Shown piece by piece: positions 1 through 8,863 of a stretch of DNA of 64,000 bases. A program made the translations under genes and the position numbers. Positions within the stretch are counted from its first letter, which is position 1. Every line of letters begins with the position of its first letter. The notes beneath the pieces are model-generated. The model worked only from the letters and a program-made list of their open reading frames with translations. It did no database searches and was not told where the DNA came from. Source of the stretch: Aliiroseovarius sp. (lineage in GTDB: Bacteria; Pseudomonadota; Alphaproteobacteria; Rhodobacterales; Rhodobacteraceae); the NCBI RefSeq assembly GCF_030148435.1, contig NZ_JASBTN010000054.1, positions 1 through 64,000 of the forward strand. Reading direction: 5' to 3'.

Positions 1-494
1 TGTTGGCCGGGATCTATGGCCTTGCGGTCTATAACCTCAAACACTGGCAGGTCGGTCGCGACAAGCTGAAACCGGCCATTGCCATGGCGGTGCTGACCGG
101 TGGTTTCGTTGCCGCCTACACGACCTGGGACGCCTTTGGCATTCGCGCCACGGCCGATCCGTTCACCTTTCTCGCCTGGTTCTTCTTCATCGACGGGCTG
201 GCCCTCCCGCCGTTCGCCTACCTGCGCTGGCGCAGCATGCCCAACCGCCCCGCGCCGGGCCCGTTGATGGCAAAGGGTGTAACCGGCGCATTTATTGCCT
301 ATATGTCCTTCGGCTCCATCATGCTGGCGACCCGGCTGGATTCGGTCGGCGAGGCGGCGGTGCTGCGCGAGACATCGACGGTCTTTGCTGCCCTGATCGG
401 CTGGCTGATGCTGGGCGAAAGCACCGGGCCGCGCCGCCTGGCACTGATGGCATTGATCGCGGCCGGGGCCGTGATCGTCGAAATGGGCGGATGA
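1..494 (+). CDS. EamA/DMT-family membrane permease, C-terminal part (5' end outside the window)
   Basis: The open frame enters from the left edge, so the true start is missing. About 163 residues are visible, with hydrophobic helices and the small-residue-rich ends typical of the second EamA repeat. One example is the helix containing LRETSTVFAALIGWLMLGE, where drug/metabolite transporters carry a conserved acidic turn. The family exports or imports small metabolites across the inner membrane; the substrate cannot be read from the sequence. The stop is followed 10 bp later by yciB on the same strand, so the two may be cotranscribed. Confidence 0.8.
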   Translation, partial: LAGIYGLAVYNLKHWQVGRDKLKPAIAMAVLTGGFVAAYTTWDAFGIRATADPFTFLAWFFFIDGLALPPFAYLRWRSMPNRPAPGPLMAKGVTGAFIAYMSFGSIMLATRLDSVGEAAVLRETSTVFAALIGWLMLGESTGPRRLALMALIAAGAVIVEMGG

Positions 495-504
495 AAGGAA
501 GCGC

Positions 505-1125
505 ATGAGCGAGAAACAGATCAATCCGGGCCTGAAGATGGCCCTGGAATACGGGCCGATCATCCTGTTCTTTGTCGGCTATACGCTGTTCAAGGACCGC
601 AGCTTCGCGGTCGGCGGGGCGGAATACTCCGGCTTCATTGCCGTCACCGCCATGTTCATCCCGTTGCTCGCCGCGACAACCTTCGTGCAATGGCGCCTGA
701 CCGGACATCTGTCGAAGATGCAGATCGTTACGCTGGTGCTGGTGGTGGGCTTCGGCGGGCTGTCGATCTGGCTCAATGACGAACGTTTCTTCAAGATGAA
801 ACCGACCATGATCTACCTGCTCTTCGCCGGTGCCCTCGGCTTCGGCCTGCTGCGGGGGCAGAGCTACCTGGAGGCGGTCATGGATCAGGCCCTGCCGATG
901 GAGCGCGAGGGCTGGATGATCCTGACCCGCCGCGTGACCCTGTTCTTCCTCGGGCTTGCGATTGCCAACGAGGCGATCTGGCGCACGATGAGCACGGATG
1001 CCTGGGTGAACTTCAAGACCTTCGGCCTGACGCTGGGCACCTTCGCCTTCTTCGCCACCCAGATGAGCCTGTTTTCCAGATACGGGATCGAAAGCGACGA
1101 TGCGGATACCGGCACCTCCGGCTAA
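505..1125 (+). CDS. yciB: YciB/IspZ inner-membrane septation-associated protein
   Basis: A 206-residue polytopic membrane protein with about five hydrophobic segments. The N-terminal signature LEYGPIILFFVGY and the later KPTMIYLLFAGALGFGLL are characteristic of the YciB (intracellular septation protein A) family. The family affects cell-envelope synthesis and division in enterobacteria; its molecular role is not settled. The ATG lies 10 bp after the upstream permease with a GGAAGCGC purine stretch before it. The length is normal for the family. Confidence 0.9.
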   Translation: MSEKQINPGLKMALEYGPIILFFVGYTLFKDRSFAVGGAEYSGFIAVTAMFIPLLAATTFVQWRLTGHLSKMQIVTLVLVVGFGGLSIWLNDERFFKMKPTMIYLLFAGALGFGLLRGQSYLEAVMDQALPMEREGWMILTRRVTLFFLGLAIANEAIWRTMSTDAWVNFKTFGLTLGTFAFFATQMSLFSRYGIESDDADTGTSG

Positions 1126-1170
1126 GGGCTGTACGCTTGACGGAGAACCTTGCAGATTGTAACAGGCGCC

Positions 1171-1231
1171 CAGAGGCGATTTGTTCACCGGATTGCGGGC
1201 CTCTTTAAATATTCCGCTAAAGAGGTCAGGG
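1171..1231 (+). ncRNA. SAM-II riboswitch aptamer in the metZ leader
   Basis: The P1 helix is formed by AGAGGC (1172-1177) and GCCTCT (1199-1204). Inside it is GATTTG-TTCACCGGATTGCGG, and downstream is the unpaired TTTAAATATTC and CGCTAAAGAGG. This order (stem, GATTTG, loop with ATTGC, A-rich strand, GCTAAA, purine run) matches the SAM-II consensus of alphaproteobacterial methionine genes. SAM-II folds as a pseudoknot that binds S-adenosylmethionine. The gene downstream is a homocysteine-forming sulfhydrylase, which is the expected target. A TTGACG at 1137-1142 could be the -35 of the leader promoter, but no convincing -10 is visible. Confidence 0.85.
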
Positions 1232-1236
1232 CCGGA

Positions 1237-1271
1237 CCATCCCCGTCGCTGACAGCGGTGGGGATTTTTTT
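1237..1271 (+). terminator. Intrinsic terminator between the SAM-II aptamer and metZ
   Basis: An outer stem ATCCCC/GGGGAT and an inner CGCTG/CAGCG are followed by seven T residues ending at 1271. It sits directly downstream of the aptamer and 19 bp before the chosen metZ start, so ligand binding probably controls termination rather than only the ribosome site. How the pseudoknot and this hairpin exclude one another is inference. Confidence 0.8.
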
Positions 1272-1289
1272 ATGTCGGGAGACAAGACG

Positions 1290-2468
1290 ATGACGAAATG
1301 GGGCAAACGCACCGAGGCAATCCACGGCGGCACGCGGCGCAGCCAGTATGGCGAGCTGTCCGAGGCGATGTACATGACCCAGGCCTTCGTCTACCCGACC
1401 GCCGAGGCCGCCGAGGCCCGGTTCGAAAAGAGCGGCCCGGACGAATTCATCTATGCCCGCTACGGCAACCCCACAAACCGCATGTTCGAGGACCGCATCG
1501 CCGCGATGGAGGGTACCGAGGACGCCTTTGCCTGCACCTCGGGCATGGCCGCCGTGTCGGGCGCGCTGATGGCGCTGTGCAAGGCGGGGGATCACGTGGT
1601 GTCCTCGCGTGCGCTGTTCGGGTCGTGCCTTTACGTGCTGGAAGAGGTTCTGGCCAATTTCGGTGTGGAAGTGACCATCGTGGACGGCATCGACAAGGCG
1701 GCGTGGGAGGCGGCGATCCGCCCGGATACGCGGCTGGTGTTCCTTGAGTCGATCTCGAACCCGACGCTGGAGGTGATCGACCTGGCCCACGTGGTCGCGC
1801 TGTCCCATGCCAACGGTGCGCTGGTGGTGGTGGACAATGCCATGGCCACGCCGATCTTTTCCTATGCCACGCGGCTGGGCGCCGACCTGGTGGTCTATTC
1901 CACGACCAAACACGTGGACGGGCAGGGGCGCATGCTGGGCGGGGCGATCTGCGGCTCTCGCGAGCTGATCCGCGGCCCGATCGAGACCTACATCAAACAC
2001 ACCGGCGGGGCGATCAACCCCTTCGCCGCATGGACCCACCTGAAGGCGCTTGAGACGCTGGACCTGCGGGTGCGGGCCCAGGCCGAAAGCACGCTCAGGG
2101 TGGCCGAGGCGCTGGCGGATCACCCCAAGCTTTCGCGCATGAGCTACCCGACCCACCCGTCGCATCCGCAATATGACATCGCGATCCGGCAGGCGCCCTC
2201 GGGTGGCACCGTGCTGGCAATCGAGGTCAAGGGCGGCAAGGAGGCCTGTTTCCGCTTCCTCAATGCGCTGGAGATCTTCATTATCTCGAACAACTTCGCC
2301 GATGCGAAGTCGATTGCGACCCATCCGGCCACCACCACCCATCAACGCCTGCCGCAGGACCAGAAGGACGCGCTGGGCATTTCGGACGGGCTGGTGCGCC
2401 TGTCGATCGGGCTGGAAGACCCGGCGGACCTGGTCGCGGACCTCGATCAGGCGCTTCGGGCCGTCTGA
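1290..2468 (+). CDS. metZ: O-succinylhomoserine sulfhydrylase (MetZ)
   Basis: A 392-residue PLP enzyme of the Cys/Met metabolism family. It condenses O-succinylhomoserine with sulfide to give homocysteine. The family features are ARYGNPTNRMFEDRIAAMEG, the ACTSGMAA segment and the PLP lysine in VYSTTKHVDGQGR (about K207). The start was placed at ATG 1290 because CGGGAG lies 8-9 bases upstream. The earlier in-frame ATG at 1272 abuts the T-tract of the leader terminator and has no ribosome site. Expression should fall when S-adenosylmethionine is abundant, through the SAM-II leader. MetB/MetY-like activities are the alternative, but the SAM-II leader and the sequence favour MetZ. Confidence 0.92.
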   Translation: MTKWGKRTEAIHGGTRRSQYGELSEAMYMTQAFVYPTAEAAEARFEKSGPDEFIYARYGNPTNRMFEDRIAAMEGTEDAFACTSGMAAVSGALMALCKAGDHVVSSRALFGSCLYVLEEVLANFGVEVTIVDGIDKAAWEAAIRPDTRLVFLESISNPTLEVIDLAHVVALSHANGALVVVDNAMATPIFSYATRLGADLVVYSTTKHVDGQGRMLGGAICGSRELIRGPIETYIKHTGGAINPFAAWTHLKALETLDLRVRAQAESTLRVAEALADHPKLSRMSYPTHPSHPQYDIAIRQAPSGGTVLAIEVKGGKEACFRFLNALEIFIISNNFADAKSIATHPATTTHQRLPQDQKDALGISDGLVRLSIGLEDPADLVADLDQALRAV

Positions 2469-2564
2469 GTGTCGCCTCTGGCGTTGCCGATTTGGTGAAT
2501 CACTGTCAAAGGCTTACATTGAAGCTGTGCGACAGGTGGCATTTCGGAGAGTGGGGGGCCAGCC

Positions 2565-3683
2565 ATGAACAAGTTCACGCCCGAGATCGATCAGAAAGCC
2601 ACCGAGCTGCCTGACCGGGAGGAGGCCAAACGCGCCCTGGCCCTGCTGCGCGACTGGGCGGCCGGGGCCGATCCGGTCGAAGTGGCCCAGCTGGACCCGT
2701 CGATCGCGCGCCTGCTGCCGGGCGGTGAAGTGTCGAACTACCCCGCGCTCAGCCGCGACTATCCGTCCGATTTCGACCCGGACGCAGATTACAAGGCGTC
2801 GATGCCCGATCTGCAGAACGGCCCGGCCAGCCTGATCCAGGGCGCAAAACGGCACATCCAGCATGTGGGGATTTCTAACTTCCGTCTGCCGATCCGTTAT
2901 CACACCCGCGACGATGGTGACGTGACGCTGGAAACCTCTGTCACCGGCACGGTGAGCCTCGAGGCCGGCAAGAAGGGCATTAACATGTCGCGCATCATGC
3001 GCAGCTTCTATGGCCATGCGGAAAAGACCTTTTCCTTCGAGGTGATCGAACACGCGCTGGACGACTACAAGGCCGACCTGCAAAGCCTGGATGCGCGGAT
3101 CGAGATGCGTTTCTCCTATCCCGCGCGGGTGCAGTCGCTGCGTTCGGGGCTGTCGGGGTATCAGTATTACGACATTGCACTGGAGCTGATCGAACACCAC
3201 GGCAAGCGGCGCAAGTTCATGCACCTGGACTATGTCTACAGCTCGACCTGCCCCTGTTCGCTAGAACTGTCCGAACACGCGCGCCAGAGCCGCGGTCAAT
3301 TGGCTACGCCGCATTCGCAGCGGTCCGTGGCACGGATTTCGGTCGAGAAGATCCACCAGCCGGGCAATACGCTGTGGTTCGAGGATCTGATCGACATGTG
3401 CCGTCTCGCGGTCCCGACCGAGACCCAGGTGATGGTCAAGCGCGAGGATGAACAGGCCTTTGCCGAATTGAATGCCGCCAATCCGATCTTCGTCGAGGAT
3501 GCCGCGCGCCTGTTCTGCGAACAGCTGCAACAGGATCCGCGCATTGGTGATTTCCGCGTGGTGGCCAGCCATCAGGAAAGCCTGCACAGCCATGATGCCG
3601 TGTCGATCCTGACCGAAGGGCGCACCTTCGAGGCGCAGAGCCTCGATCCCAAGCTGTTTTCGACCCTGTTCCACGTTGGCTGA
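2565..3683 (+). CDS. folE2: GTP cyclohydrolase type IB (FolE2)
   Basis: A 372-residue protein of the FolE2 (former DUF198) family. It converts GTP to dihydroneopterin triphosphate, the first step of folate and queuosine-type pterin synthesis. Diagnostic segments are YVYSSTCPCSLELSEHA, with the Cys pair near the metal site, and ATPHSQRSVARISV. FolE2 differs from zinc-dependent FolE in accepting several metals. No Zur-like palindrome was seen in the 96-bp gap upstream, so zinc control is not supported here. folB and folP lie about 13 kb downstream in the same window. Confidence 0.93.
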   Translation: MNKFTPEIDQKATELPDREEAKRALALLRDWAAGADPVEVAQLDPSIARLLPGGEVSNYPALSRDYPSDFDPDADYKASMPDLQNGPASLIQGAKRHIQHVGISNFRLPIRYHTRDDGDVTLETSVTGTVSLEAGKKGINMSRIMRSFYGHAEKTFSFEVIEHALDDYKADLQSLDARIEMRFSYPARVQSLRSGLSGYQYYDIALELIEHHGKRRKFMHLDYVYSSTCPCSLELSEHARQSRGQLATPHSQRSVARISVEKIHQPGNTLWFEDLIDMCRLAVPTETQVMVKREDEQAFAELNAANPIFVEDAARLFCEQLQQDPRIGDFRVVASHQESLHSHDAVSILTEGRTFEAQSLDPKLFSTLFHVG

Positions 3684-3756
3684 AATGCGTAATTGACAAG
3701 CGTCCGGGGCGGCATCCGGCTTGACACCAACCCCGCGCCCGGCCAACCCTGCGCCC

Positions 3757-5205
3757 ATGCTGGATCTGCGCCCTGTTGGATATGTCATAGGCCTGCTCAT
3801 TGCCGTCCTCGGGGCGACGATGCTGATCCCCATGGGGATCGATCTGGCGGTCGGCAGCCCGGACTGGATCGTGTTTCTGCAAAGCGCGGTGATCACCATG
3901 CTGATCGGCGGCTCGGTCGCTCTGGCCACGTCGAACGGGGTGGGGCAGGGGCTGAATATTCAGCAGACCTTCATTCTGACCACCGGTGTCTGGGTCGCGC
4001 TGCCGCTGTTCGGCGCGCTGCCTTTCGTGCTGGGCGAGGTGGACGCACGCGGGGTGGACGCGTTTTTCGAGGCGATGTCCGGCCTGACCACCACCGGGGC
4101 CACGGTGCTGTCGGGACTGGACAACCTGCCCGAGGGCCTGCTGTTCTGGCGAGGGCTTCTGCAGTGGTTCGGCGGTGTCGGGATCATCGTTGTCGCCATG
4201 GTGTTCCTGCCGGAATTGCGCATCGGGGGCATGCAGATCTTCCGCTCCGAAGGGTTCGATACCTTTGGCAAGATCCTGCCGCGCGCGACCGAGATCTCGT
4301 CGCGCATCTCGGTGATCTATTTCAGCCTGACGGCGCTGTGTGCCGTCGTCTATTATGCCCTGGGCATGTCGGCCTTCGATGCCGTAACCCACGCGATGAC
4401 CACGATCGCCACGGGGGGCTACGCCAACTATGACTCCAGTTTCGGCGCTTTCGGGGCCGGGACGGAATATGCTGCGGTGGTCTTCATGCTGCTCGCCGCG
4501 CTGCCCTTCGTGCGCTATGTGCAACTGGTCGCGGGCACCGCGCGGCCGCTTGTGAATGATCCGCAGGTGCGTGGTTTCTTTGCAACCGCTGCGGTTCTGA
4601 TCCTGCTGATGGCGGTCTGGCAGTTTCTGTTTGACGGCGGCTCGATCGAGCAGTCTTTCCGCAAGGTCCTGTTCAATGTGACTTCGATCCTGACCGGCAC
4701 CGGCTATGCCTCGACCGATTACATGAACTGGGGCTCCTTCCCGGTGGTCATGTTCTTCTTCATCGGGCTGATCGGTGGCTGCGCGGGCTCGACCGCCTGT
4801 TCGATCAAGATTTTCCGCTATCAACTGCTGTTTGCGTCGATCAAAGCGCAAATCCGGTCGATCCATTCACCCCATGGGGTGTTCACGCCGCGCTATGCCG
4901 GTCGGCGTGTGGGCGAGGACGTTCTGAGCTCGGTCATGGGGTTCTTCGTGCTCTTTGTCGTGTCGCTGGGGCTGATCTCTGTGGCGCTGGGCATGACCGG
5001 GCTGGATTTCATCACCTCGGTCTCCGGGGCTGCCGCGGCGCTGGCTAATATCGGCCCGGGTCTGGGGGCGGAAATCGGCCCGGCAGGCAATTACGCGGGG
5101 CTGAATGATGCCGCCAAGTGGATTCTGATCGCCGCCATGCTGATCGGGCGGCTGGAGCTGCTGGTCGTCTATGTGCTGTTCACGCTGAAATTCTGGAGAG
5201 GTTGA
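3757..5205 (+). CDS. trkH: TrkH/TrkG-family potassium transporter subunit
   Basis: A 483-residue polytopic membrane protein of the SKT superfamily. Selectivity-loop-like segments recur: MSGLTTTGATVLSG, MTTIATGGYANYD, TSILTGTGYASTDY and a last one around AALANIGPGLG. This is the four-fold P-loop layout of TrkH, which forms the K+ channel that works with cytoplasmic TrkA (not in this window). The start is placed at ATG 3757 (MLDLRPVGYVIG), since the earlier in-frame TTG gives a Pro-rich prefix without a ribosome site. It ends 2 bp before the next gene, which suggests translational coupling. Confidence 0.92.
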   Translation: MLDLRPVGYVIGLLIAVLGATMLIPMGIDLAVGSPDWIVFLQSAVITMLIGGSVALATSNGVGQGLNIQQTFILTTGVWVALPLFGALPFVLGEVDARGVDAFFEAMSGLTTTGATVLSGLDNLPEGLLFWRGLLQWFGGVGIIVVAMVFLPELRIGGMQIFRSEGFDTFGKILPRATEISSRISVIYFSLTALCAVVYYALGMSAFDAVTHAMTTIATGGYANYDSSFGAFGAGTEYAAVVFMLLAALPFVRYVQLVAGTARPLVNDPQVRGFFATAAVLILLMAVWQFLFDGGSIEQSFRKVLFNVTSILTGTGYASTDYMNWGSFPVVMFFFIGLIGGCAGSTACSIKIFRYQLLFASIKAQIRSIHSPHGVFTPRYAGRRVGEDVLSSVMGFFVLFVVSLGLISVALGMTGLDFITSVSGAAAALANIGPGLGAEIGPAGNYAGLNDAAKWILIAAMLIGRLELLVVYVLFTLKFWRG

Positions 5206-5207
5206 CC

Positions 5208-6794
5208 ATGCGCAAACCACTGGGCGCGCAGATTTCCCACATGCTGAGAGATCGCGGCACCGACGTGATTTTCGGCATTCCCGGCGTGCATAACGTCGAA
5301 ATGTATCGCGGCATCGAGGAAGCCGGGATCACCCACGTGCTGGCGCGCCACGAACAGGGTGCGGGGTTCATGGCGGATGGTTATGCGCGTGCGACCGGCC
5401 GTCCGGGCGTGTGCTATCTGATTACGGGCCCCGGCTTTCTGAATGCGCTGACCCCTTTGGGGCAGGCCTGGTCGGACAGCTCGTCCGTCCTGGCGATCTG
5501 CTCCTGCCTGGATGAGGCCGCGGGTCGGCGCGGGCAGTTGCATCAGATGCGCGACCAGGCGGGCGCCGGGGCAGCGGTGTGCGACTGGTCCGAAGTTGCC
5601 TTGAGCGCCGATGCGGCCTATCGGCTGGTGGACCGTGCGCTGGCCGAATTCGGCTCGGTGCGCAAACGGCCCAAGGCGATTCACGTGCCGATCGCCCTGG
5701 CGGGCAGCCTGGCCGACCCCGCGCCCGAGGCCGGTATCGCTCCGGGTCTGCCGCAGGTCCGGCCCGAGGATGTGGCGGCGGTGGCCGAATGGCTGATCGG
5801 CGCCCGGCGACCTCTGTTCATCTTCGGTGGGGGCGCTGTGGCTGGTGCAAGTGCCGCGCGACAGCTTGTGGCCTGCACCGGGTCGGCAAGTTTCCAGAGC
5901 TATGCGGGGCGCGGTGTGGTCCCGGACGATGCGCCGCTCAGCTTCGGGGCGACCCTGTCGCGCCCCGGCTCGGCCGAGGAGATTGCCAAGGCAGATCTGG
6001 TCATCGTCGTCGGTTGCGAGCTGGCCGAGGTCGACCTGTGGCGCAACGAGCTGGGGCACAAGGCGCCTCTGGTGCGGGTGGATATCGACCCGGCAGTTCT
6101 GAATGAAACCGTGCGCCCGGATCTGGGCCTGGTGGGCGACGCGGCGCTGTTCCTGTCTGACCTTCTGGACCTTGTCGAGCCCCACGCGCGACCCGGCAGG
6201 TGGTCGCCGTCCGAGGTCCAGGCGACGCGCGATCGGTTCCGGGCCGAGGCGGGCGCCGAACGGCCCGGTATTGCCCGGATCTGCGCAGCCCTCGCGCCCG
6301 AGATGCCGGAAACTATGCGGGTGTTTTCGGACATGACACAGCTTGCCTATGTCGCCAAGGAAGTCTGGCCGATGGCCGAACCCGCGCATTGGCACCACCC
6401 GACCGGGTTCGGCACGCTGGGCTGGGCCCTGCCCGCCGCAATCGGCGGCAAAGTGGGGCTGGGGGCGCTGCCGGTTCTGTGCATCGCCGGGGATTACGGG
6501 TTTCAGTACACCCTGCCCGAACTGGGCGTGGCGGTGGAACTGGGTCTGAGCCTGCCGATCCTTCTGTGGAACAATGGCAAGCTGAAAGAGATCGAGGACA
6601 GCATGGTCCAAAGCCAGATTGCCCCCAACGCCGTGGTGGCGCGCAATCCGGATTTCCTGGCGCTTGCCAAGGCTTATGGGGCCGGGGCGGTGGCTCCGGG
6701 GTCGCTTGAGGATGTGACCCGCGCCGTGCTGGATGCTTTCGAGGCCGACGGGCCAACCGTCATTCACGTCACGCCGGAGATTCTGGCGGGTTAG
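5208..6794 (+). CDS. ThDP-dependent decarboxylase, acetolactate-synthase-like (probable 5-guanidino-2-oxopentanoate decarboxylase)
   Basis: A 528-residue thiamine-diphosphate enzyme. The N-terminal PYR domain holds the catalytic glutamate in ARHEQGAGFMADGYARATG. The central domain is Rossmann-like, and the C-terminal PP domain has GDYGFQYTLPELGVAVE and NNGKLKEIED, which correspond to the GDG...NN ThDP/Mg motif with GDY in place of GDG. Roseobacter proteins of this type are usually assigned to arginine transamination as AruI. That assignment is from memory of the family; acetolactate synthase or a related 2-oxoacid decarboxylase remains possible. Ribosome site GGAGAGG lies inside the trkH end. 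Confidence 0.72.
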   Translation: MRKPLGAQISHMLRDRGTDVIFGIPGVHNVEMYRGIEEAGITHVLARHEQGAGFMADGYARATGRPGVCYLITGPGFLNALTPLGQAWSDSSSVLAICSCLDEAAGRRGQLHQMRDQAGAGAAVCDWSEVALSADAAYRLVDRALAEFGSVRKRPKAIHVPIALAGSLADPAPEAGIAPGLPQVRPEDVAAVAEWLIGARRPLFIFGGGAVAGASAARQLVACTGSASFQSYAGRGVVPDDAPLSFGATLSRPGSAEEIAKADLVIVVGCELAEVDLWRNELGHKAPLVRVDIDPAVLNETVRPDLGLVGDAALFLSDLLDLVEPHARPGRWSPSEVQATRDRFRAEAGAERPGIARICAALAPEMPETMRVFSDMTQLAYVAKEVWPMAEPAHWHHPTGFGTLGWALPAAIGGKVGLGALPVLCIAGDYGFQYTLPELGVAVELGLSLPILLWNNGKLKEIEDSMVQSQIAPNAVVARNPDFLALAKAYGAGAVAPGSLEDVTRAVLDAFEADGPTVIHVTPEILAG

Positions 6795-6806
6795 GCTCGG
6801 GCAAGG

Positions 6807-6836
6807 AAAAAGGCGCGGGGGCTTCCCGCGCCTTTC
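6807..6836 (+). terminator. Bidirectional hairpin terminator
   Basis: GGCGCGGG (6812-6819) pairs with CCCGCGCC (6825-6832). The hairpin is flanked by AAAA on the left and TTTC on the right, between convergent genes ending at 6794 and 6859. Confidence 0.75.
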
Positions 6837-6858
6837 ATGTCTGGCCGGTCGGCGGGGA

Positions 6859-8604
6859 TCAGTCCCAGCAGCTTACCAGCACGGTCATGTCCGCGGCCAG
6901 AGCGCTCATGTCCACCGGGTCCATCGAGGCCATCGAATCGGTTGCCGTGGCGGTCACGCCGTTTTCGGCCAGAAAGGCCGCCAGGGCGCTCGCATCGGCT
7001 GCAAAGCTCACGTCACCGGGCAGTTGCCGGCCAGTCCCACCGGCAGGCGGTAGCAGCATGCCGATCACCGCACCACCGGAATCCAGAACCGGACCGCCCG
7101 CGTCACCAGTCTGGGTGGAGAGCGCCAGCCGGGTCAGTTCGACCTCGCCACGCAGGCCGGCCAGGTCGGCCAGGGTGCCGAAGGTCAGGGTCGGTGCGCC
7201 CAGTCGGCCTTCGTAGGAGTAGCCGGCCACGGCCACTTCGGAATTCAGGCGCGCATCGGTGCTCAGCATCTGCGCCACGGCAGGCGGCGAGAGCGCCTCG
7301 ACCGGATTAAGAAGGACCGCGCCCAGCGCAGGGCTGGCGGCCACCACCCGCGCCTTATAGCCATCCACGGTTATGCGTGCGCAGGCCTGCGCGGCCTCGG
7401 CGGTCGTCACCACGGCGCCGTTGCCATCGACGTAAAAACCGGACCGCGACAGGCGCGGGCGGCGGATGTCGAGACCGGACAGCAGGTCGAGGCTCTGCAC
7501 CGCGTCATCCAGACCGGCATTGTCGGCCAGGGCCATCCCGCCCAGACTCGTGAAGGTCTCGCGCATCTGCTTCAGGGCCACGTCGCGGCGGCGTTCATCC
7601 CCGTTGGGCCAGACAAGGGTAAAACCCTTCACCGTGCCATCCACCAGCTTGGCATAGGTGTAGGAGGTGATGTTGTCGTCCCGACCGGTCAGGGTGAATT
7701 CATCATTCTTGCGTTCACGCTCGCCCTCGGTCGGTACGATCTCCAGCGATTGCAGGATGTCATAGAGGCCGAACAGGGTCGACCGGTCGCCGTGCTGGCT
7801 GATCAGCACCACGCGCACGCCGCTGTCACCCTTGGCGTCATAATGCACAAAGGGGGCTTCGTAGCGGTTGAAATCGACCAGGGCCGCGGGCAGGGAGATC
7901 TGGATGCCGGCCTCGCGGTCCTGGGTGGTCTGAAGACCAAGACTGTCAAGGAAGCCCTGGTAGTTGGCCAGCAGTTCTGCCCGTTGGCGGGTGGTCAGAA
8001 TGCCGGTCGGCTCATAGCCCATGGCCGTCTGGTAATCGCCCATGGCGCGGCGGGTGCCGGGACCGAAGGCGCCGTCGATGCCGGAGTTGTAGAAACCTTC
8101 GAATTCCAGCATGCGCTGCAACTCCATGCGGGCCTCGCGGTCCAGAAGGCGTTCCGAGGCGCGGGCTTCGCCCGGGGTTTCGTCGGGAAGAATCTCTGCG
8201 ACCGGGGCGGTGGCCGGTACGGTTTCAACCGGTGTGGTGGTGTCCAGAGGTGCTGCGCCCAGCGTATTGGCGCCGATCGGCCAGAACTGTTGTCCGTACT
8301 GCCCCGAAAAGGCCACGTAGGCGTCTTGCGGGATCGCCCCACCGGCGCGCAGCTCGGTCAGCCGGGCCGTGGCGCCTTGCTGAGTGAACGGCCCGACCGC
8401 AATCGCATACCACCCACCGTTTACCCGAAACCCGTTTACGTCCTGCAGGCGCGTCGCGTAACGCTGTGCGGCGGTCTGGGCCTGGGCCAGGCTCGGCTGC
8501 GCTTCGAGCTGGATCCATGCGGTCTCCTGTGCTTCGGCCCGGGTGGCAAACAGGCCCCAGAACATCGCGACCAGGACGGTGATTGCGTAAAACAGTCTCT
8601 TCAT
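6859..8604 (-). CDS. Exported SPOR and peptidoglycan-binding protein with a catalytically dead trypsin-like domain
   Basis: 581 residues. The signal peptide is at 1-25, ending ATRAEAQ. A SPOR-like segment (about 27-110, WIQLEAQPSLAQAQ... GGWYAIAVGPF) is followed by a PG_binding_1 domain at about 155-215 (LEFEGFYNSGIDGAFGPGTRRAM). After a central unknown region, a trypsin-like beta-barrel occupies about 388-550. The barrel keeps the outline of an HtrA-type protease, but the triad is lost. The His position reads VVTTAEAA (E403), the Asp position reads SPALGAVLL, and the nucleophile motif is GDAGGP with Ala502 in place of Ser. It therefore probably binds septal or other peptidoglycan and acts as a scaffold or sensor. 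Periplasmic location is inferred. Confidence 0.8.
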   Translation of the reverse strand: MKRLFYAITVLVAMFWGLFATRAEAQETAWIQLEAQPSLAQAQTAAQRYATRLQDVNGFRVNGGWYAIAVGPFTQQGATARLTELRAGGAIPQDAYVAFSGQYGQQFWPIGANTLGAAPLDTTTPVETVPATAPVAEILPDETPGEARASERLLDREARMELQRMLEFEGFYNSGIDGAFGPGTRRAMGDYQTAMGYEPTGILTTRQRAELLANYQGFLDSLGLQTTQDREAGIQISLPAALVDFNRYEAPFVHYDAKGDSGVRVVLISQHGDRSTLFGLYDILQSLEIVPTEGERERKNDEFTLTGRDDNITSYTYAKLVDGTVKGFTLVWPNGDERRRDVALKQMRETFTSLGGMALADNAGLDDAVQSLDLLSGLDIRRPRLSRSGFYVDGNGAVVTTAEAAQACARITVDGYKARVVAASPALGAVLLNPVEALSPPAVAQMLSTDARLNSEVAVAGYSYEGRLGAPTLTFGTLADLAGLRGEVELTRLALSTQTGDAGGPVLDSGGAVIGMLLPPAGGTGRQLPGDVSFAADASALAAFLAENGVTATATDSMASMDPVDMSALAADMTVLVSCWD

Positions 8605-8797
8605 AACCCCTCACGGCCCCACGCGGGGCTCTTCCTGCCAAAACCATTAGAGCTTGTGAACACCATGACGGGGGGGCAGGTCAACCGATGGCTTCGAATT
8701 GCGTGATGCTCGGGGGCAACTGCGTGGATCGGGTCGCATTTTCACCATGGGAAACGCGCGCGGGGGGCTTGCCTGTGCAATCCGCCTGACCAGCCGA

Positions 8798-8826
8798 TTG
8801 ACCCCCTTCTTCCCAGCGCCTATTGA
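8798..8826 (+). promoter_or_regulatory. Candidate sigma-70-type promoter for glyQ
   Basis: TTGACC (8798-8803) and TATTGA (8821-8826) are separated by 17 bp, 38 bp before the glyQ start and in the divergent gap with the pseudoprotease gene. The -10 match is only moderate. Confidence 0.4.
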
Positions 8827-8863
8827 GGGCGCGATAGGACAAGACCTGTTCCGAAGGGGTTCC

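Noticed and set aside
1272-1289. Earlier ATG for metZ
   Set aside because: It follows directly on the terminator T-tract and lacks a ribosome site; the ATG at 1290 has CGGGAG at good spacing.
1185-2345. Long open frame antisense to metZ, and similar long antisense frames opposite glyS, ffh and other genes
   Set aside because: They mirror strong genes on the other strand, are rich in His/Arg/Gln, and have no family signature or ribosome site. They reflect high third-position GC.
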